A DNA stretch of 64,000 bases from NCBI GenBank assembly GCA_019695055.1, contig JAIBAT010000104.1:30770-94769 (forward strand), written 5' to 3'. How positions within the stretch are numbered: the first letter of the stretch is position 1; the number at the start of each line of letters is the position of its first letter. The notes below the pieces were generated by a model. It had not been told where the DNA came from and made no database searches. It saw nothing but the letters and a program-made list of their open reading frames with translations. The position numbers were made by a program, and so were the translations under genes. Positions 51,088 through 60,852 of the stretch are shown one piece after another. Source of the DNA: Candidatus Sumerlaeaceae bacterium (GTDB lineage: Bacteria > Sumerlaeota > Sumerlaeia > Sumerlaeales > Sumerlaeaceae).

Positions 51088-52257
51088 ATGAGCTTTGTCG
51101 TATCCAATCGCCTCAGCCTGCTTCCACCTTACGTTTTTGTGGAGTTGGATCGCCTGAAACAGCAGGCCATTGAGCGGGGCGAGGACATCATTAATCTGGG
51201 AATCGGCGATCCTGACCAGCCGACCCCGCCGATCATCATCGAGGCGCTGGCCGAGGCGGCAAAGGTGGGGGAGAACCATCGCTATCCGTCGGGTATTGGA
51301 ATGCCTGACTTTCGGAAGGAGGTCGCGGCCTACTACCAGCGCCGCCACGGCGTGGATTTTAATCCCGCCACGGAGATCATGTCCCTGATTGGATCAAAAG
51401 AGGGAATTGGGCATTTGCCTCTCGCATTCGTGAACCCTGGCGATGTCGTGCTGGTTCCCGAGCCCGGTTATCCGGTCTACAACTCCTCCACGATCTTTGC
51501 CGGTGGTGAACCCTATCCCATGCCTTTGACCCAGGAGAATGCCTTCCTGCCGGACCTTGAGGCCATTCCAGAGGCGGTGTATGCGCGGACGCGGCTGATG
51601 TTCCTGAACTATCCGAACAACCCCACTGCGGCTTTTGCTACGCGGGATTTTTTTGAGCGTGTCATCGCCAAGGCGCGCAAACATGGTTTCATCGTGGCCC
51701 ATGACGCGGCCTACCTTGATGTAAGTTTTGGCGGGCGGAAGGCGCTCTCGTTCATGGAGGTCCCCGGTGCGAGGGAAGTTGGCATCGAGTTGCACTCGTT
51801 GTCCAAGACTTTCAATATGACCGGCTGGCGTGTGGGCTTTGCGGTCGGCAATCCCGAGGTCATTGCAGGCCTAGCAAGCCTGAAGGCCAACCTGGATTCG
51901 GGGGTTTTTAATGCCGTCCAGCGAGCTGGCATTGCTGCTCTCAGAAATTTCGACGCTGTGGTTCCCGCTATCAATCAGACTTATGAGACACGTCTCAAGG
52001 CGTTCTCGAACGGGGTGGCGGAACTCGGCTGGACCGACTACCGGGAACCTCAGGGGAGTTTCTATGTGTGGTTACGGACGCGAAATGGGCTGTCCTCGAC
52101 GGATATGACGCGGGAATTGCTCCAGAAGTGTGCCGTGGTGACAACACCGGGAAATGCCTTTGGTGCGGCGGGGGAGGGGTACTTCCGGATAGCACTGACC
52201 GCGAAGGCGGAGCGTATCCTCGAGGCTTGTCAGCGGATGAAAAAGGCCGGGTTCTGA
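51088..52257 (+). CDS. dapL: LL-diaminopimelate aminotransferase
   Basis: The 389-residue PLP enzyme has the DapL-type N-terminus (RLSLLPPYVFVELDRLKQQA), NLGIGDPDQPTPP, the FLNYPNNPTAA motif, HDAAYLDVSFGG and the lysine that binds PLP in HSLSKTFNMTGWRVG. DapL converts tetrahydrodipicolinate directly to LL-diaminopimelate, a one-step route to peptidoglycan diaminopimelate and lysine found in plants, Chlamydiae and various bacterial phyla. The ATG at 51088 lies downstream of a GAGAAAGG ribosome-binding site. Other fold-type I aminotransferases of aspartate or aromatic type are less likely given the N-terminal segment. Confidence 0.88.
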   Translation: MSFVVSNRLSLLPPYVFVELDRLKQQAIERGEDIINLGIGDPDQPTPPIIIEALAEAAKVGENHRYPSGIGMPDFRKEVAAYYQRRHGVDFNPATEIMSLIGSKEGIGHLPLAFVNPGDVVLVPEPGYPVYNSSTIFAGGEPYPMPLTQENAFLPDLEAIPEAVYARTRLMFLNYPNNPTAAFATRDFFERVIAKARKHGFIVAHDAAYLDVSFGGRKALSFMEVPGAREVGIELHSLSKTFNMTGWRVGFAVGNPEVIAGLASLKANLDSGVFNAVQRAGIAALRNFDAVVPAINQTYETRLKAFSNGVAELGWTDYREPQGSFYVWLRTRNGLSSTDMTRELLQKCAVVTTPGNAFGAAGEGYFRIALTAKAERILEACQRMKKAGF

Positions 52258-52293
52258 CCTCGCAAAGTATTTTGGGTACGCGCAATTCCGCAG

Positions 52294-52321
52294 TTGATAC
52301 GCCTGTTCGGGGCGTTATAGA
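52294..52321 (+). promoter_or_regulatory. Sigma70-like promoter upstream of pilT
   Basis: TTGATA (52294-52299) and TATAGA (52316-52321) are separated by 16 bases and lie 45 bp before the pilT ATG. Both hexamers are close to the consensus. The call is by eye and is not unique in base composition. Confidence 0.4.
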
Positions 52322-52365
52322 TTCCATTTCAACAATTCTTACCGGACTGAAAGGCGGAGTCTGCC

Positions 52366-53463
52366 ATGCTTGAAATGAACGAAATGCTCAAAATCGTCGT
52401 CGAGCGCGACGGATCAGACCTTCATATTTCCGTCGGAAAACAGCCGGTTATGCGTCTCCATGGTACCCTGGACATTCTGGACCCAAACGTCCTGACTCCG
52501 GAGGATTCCGACCGACTGATGCGTGAAATCACGCCGCCCCGGTACCAGCAGATGATTCAGGAAACCGGCGGAGCCGACTTTGCATATGCCTACAGCGACA
52601 TGGCACGGTTCCGTTGCGCGGTGTTCCGTGCCCGCGGCAATATCTCCATTGTTATGCGACTCATCCCTTCGCGAATCCTCACGTTTGACCAACTTGGATT
52701 GCCGCGAGACTCGATTCTTGAGGTCCTGGGAGCGCACCGTGGCTTGGTTCTCGTGACGGGCCCTACAGGATCGGGCAAGACGACTAGTCTCGCGACGATG
52801 ATCGACTGGATTAACGCCGAGCGTTACTGCCACATCATCACGGTGGAGGATCCGCTGGAGTACACGCACCCCCACAAGAAAGCCATTGTGACGCATCGTG
52901 AGCTTCACGTGGACACACCAAGCTTCTCCTTCGCCCTCCGCGGCGCCCTGCGCCAGGACCCGGACGTCATTCTGGTGGGCGAAATGCGCGACTTGGAAAC
53001 GATGGAAGCCGGCATTACCGCGGCAGAAACGGGCCACTTGGTTTTCGGTACGTTGCACACCATTTCCGCGTCGGAAACGATTAACCGTATCATTGACGCC
53101 TTCCCGGTCAACCAGCAGGAGCAGATGCGCGCCGTGCTGTCGGTCGCCCTTCGAACCGTCATTGCCCAGACGCTTCTGCCCCGCGCCAGCGGCCGTGGGC
53201 GCGTTGCGGCCTACGAAATTCTCCACAATACCCCGGCCGTTGCGAACCTGATCCGCGAAAAGAAGACCAACCGCCTCATTTCGACCATTCAGACCAGCGC
53301 CAAGATGGGCATGATCACCATGGACGACTACCTGATGAACCTTTACAAGCAGGGAATCATCAGCGGGGAAGTCTGCCTGGAGCGCTGCCACTACCCGAGC
53401 GAAATGCGCGAAAAGATGATGGGCCTGCTGGCAGACCAGGGCGAAGAGGAAGAGGAGCAGTAG
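52366..53463 (+). CDS. pilT: Type IV pilus retraction ATPase PilT
   Basis: The 365-residue motor has the PilT order: an N-terminal PAS-like half (GSDLHISVGKQPVMRLHG), Walker A GPTGSGKTTS, the Asp-box EDPLEYTHPHKKAIVTHREL, Walker B LRQDPDVILVGEMRDLETM and the His-box GHLVFGTLHT. The AFPVNQQEQMRAVLS and RVAAYEILHNTPAV segments follow, with AVANLIREKK near the C-terminus. PilT depolymerises pili from the cytoplasmic face for twitching motility. An acidic tail (GEEEEEQ) ends the protein. It is 47 bp before a membrane glycosyltransferase gene. The PilB-like gene near 25 kb could supply the opposing extension motor. Confidence 0.96.
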   Translation: MLEMNEMLKIVVERDGSDLHISVGKQPVMRLHGTLDILDPNVLTPEDSDRLMREITPPRYQQMIQETGGADFAYAYSDMARFRCAVFRARGNISIVMRLIPSRILTFDQLGLPRDSILEVLGAHRGLVLVTGPTGSGKTTSLATMIDWINAERYCHIITVEDPLEYTHPHKKAIVTHRELHVDTPSFSFALRGALRQDPDVILVGEMRDLETMEAGITAAETGHLVFGTLHTISASETINRIIDAFPVNQQEQMRAVLSVALRTVIAQTLLPRASGRGRVAAYEILHNTPAVANLIREKKTNRLISTIQTSAKMGMITMDDYLMNLYKQGIISGEVCLERCHYPSEMREKMMGLLADQGEEEEEQ

Positions 53464-53510
53464 CGCCGGCCGGCAGCCCATGTTTCTTGCCGCCGCATCA
53501 TTAGGCTGAA

Positions 53511-55139
53511 ATGAGGCCCTTACGAGTTTGTACGACGGCGCTGACCTTGGGGCTTGCCGTTTATTATGCCTGGTTTATTTTTCAGACCAGTTTCCTGATT
53601 TGGGGGCAGAGGTACTTCTGCCTTTTCGATGACGCCATGGTTTCCATGCGATACGCACGAAATCTTGCGCTTGGAAATGGTCTGGTCTGGAATGTGGGGG
53701 AGCGCGTCGAGGGAATTTCCAATCTCGGATGGACGCTCCTCCTGTCTTTGATTAGCCTGTTGCCGCTCGGGGATTCCCTGACGTGCCTTGCGGTTCAGGT
53801 CATTTCAGCGTGTATTTTGTCGGGAACTGTTTATTGTGCGTTCGGCCTCGCGCGTCAAATGGCTGGGGGCAACAGCTTTGCCGGGCTGGTGGGTGCTTTT
53901 CTCGTCGGAACTTACTTCCCACTCGTAAACTGGACACTTCAAGGTATGGAGGTGGGGTTGTTATCCTTTCTCCTGACGGCTTGCATCTGGCAGGCTTGTC
54001 GGGAGTTGAAGGGAGCTTCCTTCTCTCGGTGGCTTTACGTGGGGTTGGCAGTCGCAGTGTTGGTTCGCATGGATGCCGTCCTGCCAGCGGCTGTTATTTG
54101 CGGCTTTCTTGCCTGGCAAGGCCCTAAGGACCGTAAGCGCCATCTGATTTGGGGGATTGGAACAGCCATCGTATGTCTGGGGGGCCAGACCCTGTTTCGA
54201 TACGCCTACTACGGGGACATCCTGCCGAATACTTACTATCTAAAGCTGACCGGGTTCCCAACCGTCAATCGAATGGCTCGAGGTGCGTGGTGCACGGCGC
54301 GCTTTCTGGTGATGACTTTTGCACTGCTTGGAGTGGTTGAAGTTGCATTCAGGCTGGTCCTGGGTGGAACGACACTTCGCTTGCGAAACCTGATGCCGGA
54401 ATCCTCCCGGCCGGCCGGGCTCGTTCTGCTGGTCTTTGGGGGCCAGATTGCGTACAATATTTATATTGGTGCAGATGCCTGGGAGGCATTGGATGGATGC
54501 AATCGCTTTGTAACCATTGCCATGCCGTCGCTGATTGCTCTCGTGGCAGCCCGCGGTTGGAAACTTTGCGAAGGAACAATCGCTGATCGGGCGCGATTCC
54601 CTGTTGCGCTGTTGCTGCTGGCGGTTGCTTGGACAAATCTCAACTTTCACAAGGACCCACGTCACCCGGACACCTATGTGGTTTTTCGCAGGCCCTTCTT
54701 TGTCGCGGAGAATCGCCGCAACGTCGAATTGGCGCTGGCGGTCAAGTCCGCCACCCAGCCTGGTGCTAAGGTGGCGGTTGATTGGGCCGGAGCTATTCCG
54801 TATTTCATGGATCGCCCGGCGATTGATCTGCTGGGCAAGAGTGATCACCACGTGGCCCGTCTGCCCATGCATCGTGGAGTCATGGGTGACGGAGCCTGGT
54901 GGAAGGAGTTCTATCCGGGGCATCTGAAGTGGGATTATGGCTATTCCATCGGCCAGAGGCAACCGGATGTGGTTCTCGCGACATGGGGCAAATCCGTGGG
55001 GGATTCCGCAGCCTTTCTTGGACCGTACGATCGAACGGAATTTGAGGGCTTCAGTGTTTATGGCAGGATTGGTTCTTCGAGGGTGGATTTCTCGAAATTG
55101 AGGCAGCTTCTCGGTGCGGGCCAATCCGAAAGCCCCTGA
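53511..55139 (+). CDS. Multi-pass membrane protein, probable GT-C-type glycosyltransferase
   Basis: The 542-residue protein begins with a membrane segment ([15 protein letters not shown]) followed by [20 protein letters not shown] and [23 protein letters not shown] motif in the first periplasmic loop plus an NxGE motif is the hallmark of GT-C enzymes related to the ArnT and GT39 groups. About ten hydrophobic segments are seen to residue 385, then a soluble C-terminal domain. Such enzymes transfer a sugar from a lipid-linked donor to an acceptor in the periplasm. It sits between pilT and a lipoprotein gene, so pilin or surface glycan modification is possible but unproven. Confidence 0.75.
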   Translation: MRPLRVCTTALTLGLAVYYAWFIFQTSFLIWGQRYFCLFDDAMVSMRYARNLALGNGLVWNVGERVEGISNLGWTLLLSLISLLPLGDSLTCLAVQVISACILSGTVYCAFGLARQMAGGNSFAGLVGAFLVGTYFPLVNWTLQGMEVGLLSFLLTACIWQACRELKGASFSRWLYVGLAVAVLVRMDAVLPAAVICGFLAWQGPKDRKRHLIWGIGTAIVCLGGQTLFRYAYYGDILPNTYYLKLTGFPTVNRMARGAWCTARFLVMTFALLGVVEVAFRLVLGGTTLRLRNLMPESSRPAGLVLLVFGGQIAYNIYIGADAWEALDGCNRFVTIAMPSLIALVAARGWKLCEGTIADRARFPVALLLLAVAWTNLNFHKDPRHPDTYVVFRRPFFVAENRRNVELALAVKSATQPGAKVAVDWAGAIPYFMDRPAIDLLGKSDHHVARLPMHRGVMGDGAWWKEFYPGHLKWDYGYSIGQRQPDVVLATWGKSVGDSAAFLGPYDRTEFEGFSVYGRIGSSRVDFSKLRQLLGAGQSESP

Positions 55140-55291
55140 TTTCTGTGATTCGTTTTGGTCATGCGGTGTACATGGCGTGGCGCAAACGGCCCCGCCGGGG
55201 CACCGTCCCACTGATGTTCCGCTTTGACATTGCTGGTTTGGGGACGGCACGTCACGCAGGATTTACCATGAAACAAAGACAAGGAATCAGG

Positions 55292-56548
55292 ATGCGTTAC
55301 TTCAAGGGACAGGCTGCTGCGGCACTATTCTCGATGGTCATGATGGCCGGGTTGCTTGGCGGCTGCAACCGCAAGACGCCGCAGGAGCGACTGGAGAAGG
55401 CCATGAGCCAGATGCAACAAGGCGACAGCCTTGGCGCGATGCTGGAGGCCAAGGAAGTGGTGACCAAGTTCCCGGAGGATCCCGCCGCCATACAAGCACA
55501 CATGATCCTTGCCACGGTGTATGCCAATGATCGCCGCCCGGACGAGGCACTGGCCGAATATCAGCTGGTGATCGACAAGGTTTCCCAGAAGACACCACTT
55601 GGGAAGACCGCCCTGCAGCAGACTCTGGCGCTTCTCAAGTCCAGCAAGCGGTTCGATGAGGCACTCAAGACCATCGATACATTCCAAAAAAAGTATGCCG
55701 ACGACGAAGGTGTCTCGCTCAGTCTCGAAGTTGCGCGATCGGAGGTTTACACGGATTCCGGCGATACCACCAAGGGACGTGAACTGATCATGGCCCTCGA
55801 TGCGGCAACCACAGAACCGGAAATCCACCGGCTGTACAGGCAGTTGATCACCCGCTCCTATATGCTCAACAAAGACTACGCCAGTGCCATCAAGCTCCAT
55901 GAAGACGCACTGGCGAAGGAGAAATCACCAGAGGAGAAGTGCGTGCTGGCGCTTCAGATTGCGGGACTCTATACCAACACTGAGGACTACGCAAACACCC
56001 GAAAGTGGCTGATCGAAGGGACCAAGTATTTCGAGGAAGCCTACAAGAATGAACTCGACGTGAACAAGAAGGTCGAACTCACAATGCAAATGGCACTGGC
56101 AAACGACGCGCTGGGGAATCTTCGCGGAGCCAGGGAAATCCTGAAGTTTCTCTACGATACCCAGCAGAATCCGCAGCTTGTCGGGGCAGTCGTTCAGCGC
56201 ATGACCCAGAGTATGCTACGCGAAGGGAAAACCAGTGAAACGCTGGAGTTCCTCCAATCCGCGGCAGCCCGCTTTCCGCAGGGACCCTTTGCGGCCATGG
56301 CCACGCAACTTGAGACAATGCAGTCGCAGGGCGACCTTGAGAAGCGCATGCCTCGCGATACTTCCACGTTGGTCATAAAGTTTGCCGAGGACGCGCCACT
56401 GTCACCCAAGGGGCTCGAGCCTCCTCCGGCCGCGAACCCGGCAATCTCCCAGCCCGAGGGGGCACTTGCCCCTCCACCCGCGGCGGACAATGCGGCGCCG
56501 GCACCTAAGAAGGACGCCACGGCGACATCGGATTCAGCCGCAAAGTAA
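55292..56548 (+). CDS. Tetratricopeptide-repeat lipoprotein
   Basis: The 418-residue protein has a lipoprotein signal with basic residues, a hydrophobic core and the lipobox LLGGC (Cys25). It continues with TPR-like helices (from about residue 30, such as GDSLGAMLEAKEVVTKFPED and AAIQAHMILATVYANDRRPD) to about residue 340, and ends in a Pro/Ala-rich tail (APPPAADNAAPAPKK). TPR lipoproteins of this size often help assemble outer-membrane or pilus complexes. I chose the ATG at 55292, preceded by AAGGAA, because it gives a standard lipoprotein signal; an ATG at 55268 would add eight residues. The role here is inferred only from the pilT context. Confidence 0.78.
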   Translation: MRYFKGQAAAALFSMVMMAGLLGGCNRKTPQERLEKAMSQMQQGDSLGAMLEAKEVVTKFPEDPAAIQAHMILATVYANDRRPDEALAEYQLVIDKVSQKTPLGKTALQQTLALLKSSKRFDEALKTIDTFQKKYADDEGVSLSLEVARSEVYTDSGDTTKGRELIMALDAATTEPEIHRLYRQLITRSYMLNKDYASAIKLHEDALAKEKSPEEKCVLALQIAGLYTNTEDYANTRKWLIEGTKYFEEAYKNELDVNKKVELTMQMALANDALGNLRGAREILKFLYDTQQNPQLVGAVVQRMTQSMLREGKTSETLEFLQSAAARFPQGPFAAMATQLETMQSQGDLEKRMPRDTSTLVIKFAEDAPLSPKGLEPPPAANPAISQPEGALAPPPAADNAAPAPKKDATATSDSAAK

Positions 56549-56549
56549 C

Positions 56550-57596
56550 TTAAGCGTCGGGGCCGGCTTCCGGGTCGGCCTCGACCTTTTCAAACTCATC
56601 CCACTTCACGGCCATGTGGAACCGCGCCGAGGTAATCAGGATAAACACGAAACCGAGCGCCACGCCGAAGAACAGTGTGCAAAACCTGATGAGGATGACT
56701 GCCGGGCCAGCCTGAAAGGCAGGAACAGCCAGATAACCAAGCATCATGGCCATCGTGACCTCGAAGCCGCCGATGCCGCCAGGCAGGAAGAAGAGGAAGC
56801 CTCCGAAAATAGTGGCCATGCAGAAAATGAAGGTTGCCTGACCCAAAGTCACATGGCCGGCGCCGACTCCCTGAAGAATGATGTCGAGCGCGATGCACTC
56901 GAAACTCCAGCTAAACACCGCGAGGCACGTGGTGATGAGCAGGTTCTTAACGGTCAGGAGGGGATAGGTGGATTCATAGAGTTCTGATAACTTGTGAGCG
57001 GGCTTTTCCAACCGCTTGTAGCGCCTGATCCAACCAATGAGTCCCTCCATCATGGGGCGGTGACGCGCCAGGTAGATTCCTGCCGCCATGAATATGGCCG
57101 AGAATATCAGGAAGCCAATGATGAACCGTGAGGAAAAACTGCTCTGATCGGCCTCCCGCTGAAGCCCGGCAATAAAGGCAGTCGCGGCGACACCAGCCAG
57201 CACTATCATTCCGAGCAGATCCGAAATGCGCTCACACAGCACCAATGGAATCGTCTTGGACATCCTGTGGCCAAAGTACTGCTTGTACATGAACGGCTTG
57301 ATGAGTTCCCCCACCCGTCCCGGTGAAATGCACATGGAGTAACCGGAAAAGAAGACCAGAAAGCTGCCAAAGCGCGGCACCTCGATGCCACCGGCTCTCC
57401 GGTAATAGTCCCATTTCAGTTCCCGTATCAGGAAGTTGACCAGTACGCACGCAATAATGACCGGCAGCATTTTCCATGGAAAGGCCTTCAGAGTGTCCAC
57501 ATTCTTGCGGAAATCGCTCCAAATGACGAAGGCCGTGTAAATCAGGACGGCAAAAACCAGGATCCAGACTGTGCGTTTGAAAATGGGATGATTCAT
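56550..57596 (-). CDS. UPF0104/lysylphosphatidylglycerol synthase-type integral membrane protein
   Basis: The 348-residue protein is an integral membrane protein with about eight helices and the family motifs FSGYSMCISPGRVGELIKPF, PLVLCERISDLLGM and the late FLFFLPGGIGGFEVTMAMML. The family (LPG_synthase_TM, AglD/YbhN-like) is implicated in lipid or lipid-linked-sugar flipping or in attaching groups to lipids. Here there is no soluble synthase domain, so a flippase-like function is the safer guess. I chose the ATG at 57596, where the hydrophobic N-terminus begins; the frame upstream is Pro-rich and unlike the family. It converges on the TPR lipoprotein gene with the stops adjoining. Confidence 0.82.
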   Translation of the reverse strand: MNHPIFKRTVWILVFAVLIYTAFVIWSDFRKNVDTLKAFPWKMLPVIIACVLVNFLIRELKWDYYRRAGGIEVPRFGSFLVFFSGYSMCISPGRVGELIKPFMYKQYFGHRMSKTIPLVLCERISDLLGMIVLAGVAATAFIAGLQREADQSSFSSRFIIGFLIFSAIFMAAGIYLARHRPMMEGLIGWIRRYKRLEKPAHKLSELYESTYPLLTVKNLLITTCLAVFSWSFECIALDIILQGVGAGHVTLGQATFIFCMATIFGGFLFFLPGGIGGFEVTMAMMLGYLAVPAFQAGPAVILIRFCTLFFGVALGFVFILITSARFHMAVKWDEFEKVEADPEAGPDA

Positions 57597-57757
57597 GGTT
57601 ATAGGGAAGCCTCCACAAGCGGGCGGCGGCGGGGGATGGCAAGCAGAAATGCTCCCCCCGAAGGATTTTGAAACATTACGGCCCCGATGGTGTATACGCA
57701 TCGGACTAAAATGCCGGGCGCACGCTGGACGCGCCCTAACGTATGGAGAAATTTGAG

Positions 57758-58201
57758 ATGGAAGTCATTCTTTTTGACGATGTGAAGGATCTCGGCCGCC
57801 AGGGTGATGTGGTAAAGGTGGCCTCTGGACATTTCCGAAACTACCTTGCTCCCCGCAACCTTGCCGCCGAGGCTAACCCCGGCAATCTCAAGCGTTTTGA
57901 GAAGATGAAGAAGAAGGCCATTGAGCTGGCCGTCGCCCGCCTGGCCGATGCCAAGGCTCTTGCCGCCAAGCTGGAGGAAGTGACCGTCACAGTCAAGGCC
58001 AAGGCCGGGGAAGGCGATCGCCTTTTTGGTTCCGTAACGTCGCAGGATGTTGCCGATGCCATGGCCGCCAAGGGCTATTCCGTGGAGAAGAAGAATATCA
58101 TCATTGCCGATGCCATCAAGGCTCTCGGCCTTTACACGGTGGAAGTCCACCTGCATCCGGAAGTGAACGGGAAGTTCAAGGTCCTCGTCGAGAGGGCGTA
58201 G
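57758..58201 (+). CDS. rplI: 50S ribosomal protein L9
   Basis: The 147-residue protein matches bacterial L9: the N-terminal RNA-binding domain (MEVILFDDVKDLGRQGDVVK...ASGHFRNYLAPRNLA), the long connecting helix (about 40-75) and the C-terminal domain with GDRLFGSVTSQDVADAM. L9 binds 23S rRNA near the L1 stalk and helps maintain reading frame. The ATG at 57758 has a strong GGAGAA seven to eight bases away; an upstream ATG at 57743 would add five non-family residues. The usual neighbours rpsF, ssb, rpsR and dnaB are not present here, so rplI has become separated from them. Confidence 0.96.
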   Translation: MEVILFDDVKDLGRQGDVVKVASGHFRNYLAPRNLAAEANPGNLKRFEKMKKKAIELAVARLADAKALAAKLEEVTVTVKAKAGEGDRLFGSVTSQDVADAMAAKGYSVEKKNIIIADAIKALGLYTVEVHLHPEVNGKFKVLVERA

Positions 58202-58225
58202 GCAGGAAAATAAAAAGGACGGGAG

Positions 58226-58254
58226 TGCGAGTCCAAGGGGGAGGAAGACTCGCA
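58226..58254 (+). terminator. Stem-loop downstream of rplI
   Basis: TGCGAGTC (58226-58233) pairs exactly with GACTCGCA (58247-58254) around a 13-base purine-rich loop, 25 bp after the rplI stop. No T-run follows, so termination by this hairpin alone is uncertain. Between it and the ilvC terminator (58255-58472) I see no gene or other clear signal. Confidence 0.45.
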
Positions 58255-58472
58255 AGCGGAAACTGCGCGGGGCGCAGGTGGTGCATCCGCATCTCCCGTC
58301 TGGACTTTTCAGACATCATCCGCAGGGCAAAATTCGTTCGCGCGTTTAACTTCTTACGATTTTCTTTGGGTGTTTTTCTCCGCGGCAACAGCACCCCGCA
58401 AATCCTTGTGACAACAAGAAGTGCAGTCGCAATTATCTGAAATCGGTTTCACGGTTGTCGCACAAATGAAAA

Positions 58473-58512
58473 GCGCCGTGAACCAGTGGTTTTCACCTTT
58501 GGTTCACGGCGC
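58473..58512 (-). terminator. Rho-independent terminator of ilvC
   Basis: A perfect 12-bp inverted repeat (GCGCCGTGAACC at 58473-58484 and its complement at 58501-58512) encloses a 16-base loop with extra internal pairing. On the minus strand, after the ilvC stop, it is followed by TTTTCATTT, the expected uridine-rich tract. Confidence 0.85.
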
Positions 58513-58539
58513 CAGAAATCCGAAGCGATGAGGGTTGGG

Positions 58540-59601
58540 TTACTTCTTCTTTTTCTTACCGCCCTTTGCCTTGTCCGCCGCTTTTGCCTCCGGAATTGCC
58601 GATGGCTTTCCCTTGCTCAGCCAGCTCATCATGCCGCGCAGTTCCTTGCCCACCTTCTCGATCTGGTGATCAAGGCCCTGGCGCTTCAGCGCGCGATAAA
58701 CCGGGCGACCGGCCTGGTTTTCGAGGATCCATTCGCGGGCAAATTGTCCGCTCTGGATTTCCGTCAGGATCTTCTTCATTTCCTTCTTGGTCTCATCGTT
58801 GACCACGCGGGGCCCGCGGGTCAGGTCGCCAAACTCCGCCGTATCGCTGATGGAGTAACGCATGTTCGCGAGGCCCTTCTCGTAAATCAGGTCAACGATC
58901 AGCTTCACTTCGTGGCAGCACTCGAAGTACGCAATCTCCGGAGCATAACCCGCCTCCACGAGCGTCTCGAAGCCCTTCATGATGAGGGACGTCAATCCGC
59001 CGCAAAGCACCACCTGCTCGCCAAACAAATCGGTTTCCGTCTCTTCGCGGAATGTAGTTTCCAGCACACCAGCACGCGTACCGCCAACACCGCGGGCGTG
59101 GGCCAGGGCCAATTCCTTCGCCTTGCCTGTAGCGTTCTGGTAGATGGCAATGAGTGCAGGCACGCCACCACCCTCCACAAATACGCGGCGCACAAGGTGC
59201 CCGGGGCCCTTCGGAGCCACCATGTAAACATCAACGTCTGCCGGAGGGATAACCGTTCCAAAGTGGATGTTGAAGCCATGCGAAAACACCAAGGCCTTGC
59301 CCGGCTTCAGGTTGGGCTTGATGTCGTTCTCGTAAACACCCGGCTGACGTTCATCAGGAAGCAGAATCTGGATGACATCCGCCTTTGCGGCCGCTTCCGC
59401 GGCGCTTACCGGCTGGAATCCGTGGCTCTTCGCGATATCGTAATTCGGGCCGCCCGGACGCTGGCCAATGATGACCTTGATCCCGGAGTCGCGCATGTTC
59501 TGCGCCTGAGCGTGCCCCTGGCTGCCATAGCCGATCACCGCAACGGTTTTGCCCTGCAGCGGCTTCAGGCTGGCATCCTTGTCGTAATACATCTTCACCA
59601 T
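58540..59601 (-). CDS. ilvC: Ketol-acid reductoisomerase with a lysine-rich C-terminal tail
   Basis: The 353-residue protein is a class I (short) IlvC. It has the NAD(P)-binding [17 protein letters not shown] (24-40), [15 protein letters not shown], the metal-binding [10 protein letters not shown] region, [27 protein letters not shown] and [15 protein letters not shown] with the active-site Glu residues. It performs the second step of valine and isoleucine synthesis. After the usual end of the enzyme (near residue 330) it carries a tail ending [10 protein letters not shown], which the family does not need. The gene has its own terminator and no ilvB, ilvN or leuA neighbour, although a leuB-type gene lies at 13 kb. 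Confidence 0.96.
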   Translation of the reverse strand: MVKMYYDKDASLKPLQGKTVAVIGYGSQGHAQAQNMRDSGIKVIIGQRPGGPNYDIAKSHGFQPVSAAEAAAKADVIQILLPDERQPGVYENDIKPNLKPGKALVFSHGFNIHFGTVIPPADVDVYMVAPKGPGHLVRRVFVEGGGVPALIAIYQNATGKAKELALAHARGVGGTRAGVLETTFREETETDLFGEQVVLCGGLTSLIMKGFETLVEAGYAPEIAYFECCHEVKLIVDLIYEKGLANMRYSISDTAEFGDLTRGPRVVNDETKKEMKKILTEIQSGQFAREWILENQAGRPVYRALKRQGLDHQIEKVGKELRGMMSWLSKGKPSAIPEAKAADKAKGGKKKKK

Positions 59602-59712
59602 GTTTCAATCGTTCCTTCGTGGGTATGAATGTCCTTGAGAAATGGGTCCCCATCGGGGGATGTCAAAGCATTAGTGCAAAGCCCCAACAAACCTTCAAAA
59701 GGCCCGAAAATC

Positions 59713-60234
59713 ATGGATGGCAGCCAGAACTACAGCCCGCTTAGCGAAACCGAAAAGCTGCGTTTCCGCCAGGATTCGCGATACCAGCAGCGGATGCGCG
59801 TCATGAACATTATTGCCGGAGCCTTTTTCGTCGCCGCAGGCCTCTATTTCGGCCTTTTTGAAAGCGGAATACTCCACAAGGCGGCGGGGGAGAAGCCAGC
59901 ATCTGACCTTTGGATGGTCATTATCCCCTGTGCAGTGGGCAGCGCAGTCCTCAGCATGGTCATACCGGCGGTGATCCTTCATAAAGTCCCCGTCAGCGCA
60001 GGGTTTGAAGCCGTCGCGAATCAGGGGAGTGCAGCCATGACGGTGGCCTTGGCGGCGGGCGAAGCCATTGTCATTTTCGGCATGATCGGGCCGTTTTTAG
60101 CGATGCCAGCCAGCGTTTCCTATTCCCTGATGGTGGGTGGTGTTGTTGTCATGGGCTTTGCCTTGTCTAGGGTACGGCCCCAAATTGCAGATGCATTAGT
60201 CGCGGCGTTAGCCAGGGAATCAGATAAACGATAA
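59713..60234 (+). CDS. Four-helix membrane protein of unknown function
   Basis: The 173-residue protein has a hydrophilic N-terminus of about 28 residues (SETEKLRFRQDSRYQQRMRV) and four hydrophobic segments at about 32-48, 66-88, 108-126 and 131-148, then a charged tail ending in LVAALARESDKR. No catalytic motif or family is recognised. I chose the ATG at 59713, as the longer upstream frame adds a non-hydrophobic extension with no sign of being translated. The gene diverges from ilvC and converges on the YlxM-like gene, so it may be monocistronic. Confidence 0.62.
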   Translation: MDGSQNYSPLSETEKLRFRQDSRYQQRMRVMNIIAGAFFVAAGLYFGLFESGILHKAAGEKPASDLWMVIIPCAVGSAVLSMVIPAVILHKVPVSAGFEAVANQGSAAMTVALAAGEAIVIFGMIGPFLAMPASVSYSLMVGGVVVMGFALSRVRPQIADALVAALARESDKR

Positions 60235-60260
60235 AAGGGGGCGAAAACTGCCGGAGTTCA

Positions 60261-60650
60261 TCACTTTATTTCCTCAAGAATCAGCCCCAATTCCCTGACA
60301 ATCCAATCCACGGAATAAATGATTCCCTGACTGGCAATTCGCTGGCGAAGCTTCTCAATCCTGTCCCGTGTTTCATTGCCCACACCACCGCCTGTATGCC
60401 TGGAAAGCTTGAGCTTATCATCATAATCCGCAACGATCCGTTTAACGTGAAAGATCGTCTCATGGATGGCTTGCCGCGTGACTTTGTGATCCGCGGCAAT
60501 GGCTGCCAAAGTCTCTCCCTTGACCCAATGGCGCGTCGAAAACTCCAACTGCTTCTCCGTCAATAAGCAGCCATAGATTTCCAGTAATTTGACGAGGTGC
60601 TTGCGCTCCGGACTGTTAGGCCGGGCTAATCGTTTCTGCGGCACGTCCAT
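60261..60650 (-). CDS. YlxM/UPF0122-like helix-turn-helix protein
   Basis: The 129-residue protein has a central HTH region resembling YlxM: KLLEIYGCLLTEKQLEFSTR, then GETLAAIAADHKVTRQAIHE and FHVKRIVADYDDKLKL. In Firmicutes, YlxM is encoded beside ffh and supports the signal-recognition particle. Sigma-70-region-4-like HTH proteins share this shape. The C-terminal part (about 95-129) is not part of the usual family length, and no ffh or ftsY gene lies nearby. It follows the tRNA-Cys gene by 75 bp on the same strand. Function here is uncertain. Confidence 0.68.
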   Translation of the reverse strand: MDVPQKRLARPNSPERKHLVKLLEIYGCLLTEKQLEFSTRHWVKGETLAAIAADHKVTRQAIHETIFHVKRIVADYDDKLKLSRHTGGGVGNETRDRIEKLRQRIASQGIIYSVDWIVRELGLILEEIK

Positions 60651-60725
60651 TCCTTCACACGGTGTTGGAGGGGAGCAGAATGCAGCAACGGCGAACCGTC
60701 AAGGCAAAGCATGGGGAAGGGAAAA

Positions 60726-60800
60726 TGGAGGCGACGAGCGGATTCGAACCGCTGAATAGAGGTTTTGCAGACCTCCGCCTTACCACTTGGCTACGTCGCC
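60726..60800 (-). tRNA. tRNA-Cys (GCA anticodon)
   Basis: The minus strand folds into a standard cloverleaf: acceptor arm GGCGACG/CGTCGCC, D-arm GCC/GGC, anticodon arm GAGGT-CTGCAAA-ACCTC with GCA at positions 34-36, and T-arm AGCGG-TTCGAAT-CCGCT. The discriminator base is U, as required for Cys tRNA, and the CCA end is encoded in the DNA (TGG at 60726-60728 on the plus strand). It lies in the spacer between lpxI and the YlxM-like gene, all on the minus strand. Confidence 0.96.
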
Positions 60801-60852
60801 GTTTGCGAGTGTTGCTTACCCGCCTTGTCGGCAAATATTTGCAACCGTTGCC

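Noticed and set aside
52414..53481. Minus-strand frame of 355 codons opposite pilT
   Set aside because: pilT is unmistakable on the plus strand, and this frame is simply its antisense.
54240..55250. Minus-strand frame of 336 codons opposite the GT-C membrane protein gene
   Set aside because: The plus-strand gene has a clear membrane-protein pattern and motifs; the opposite frame is low-complexity and lacks an independent start context.
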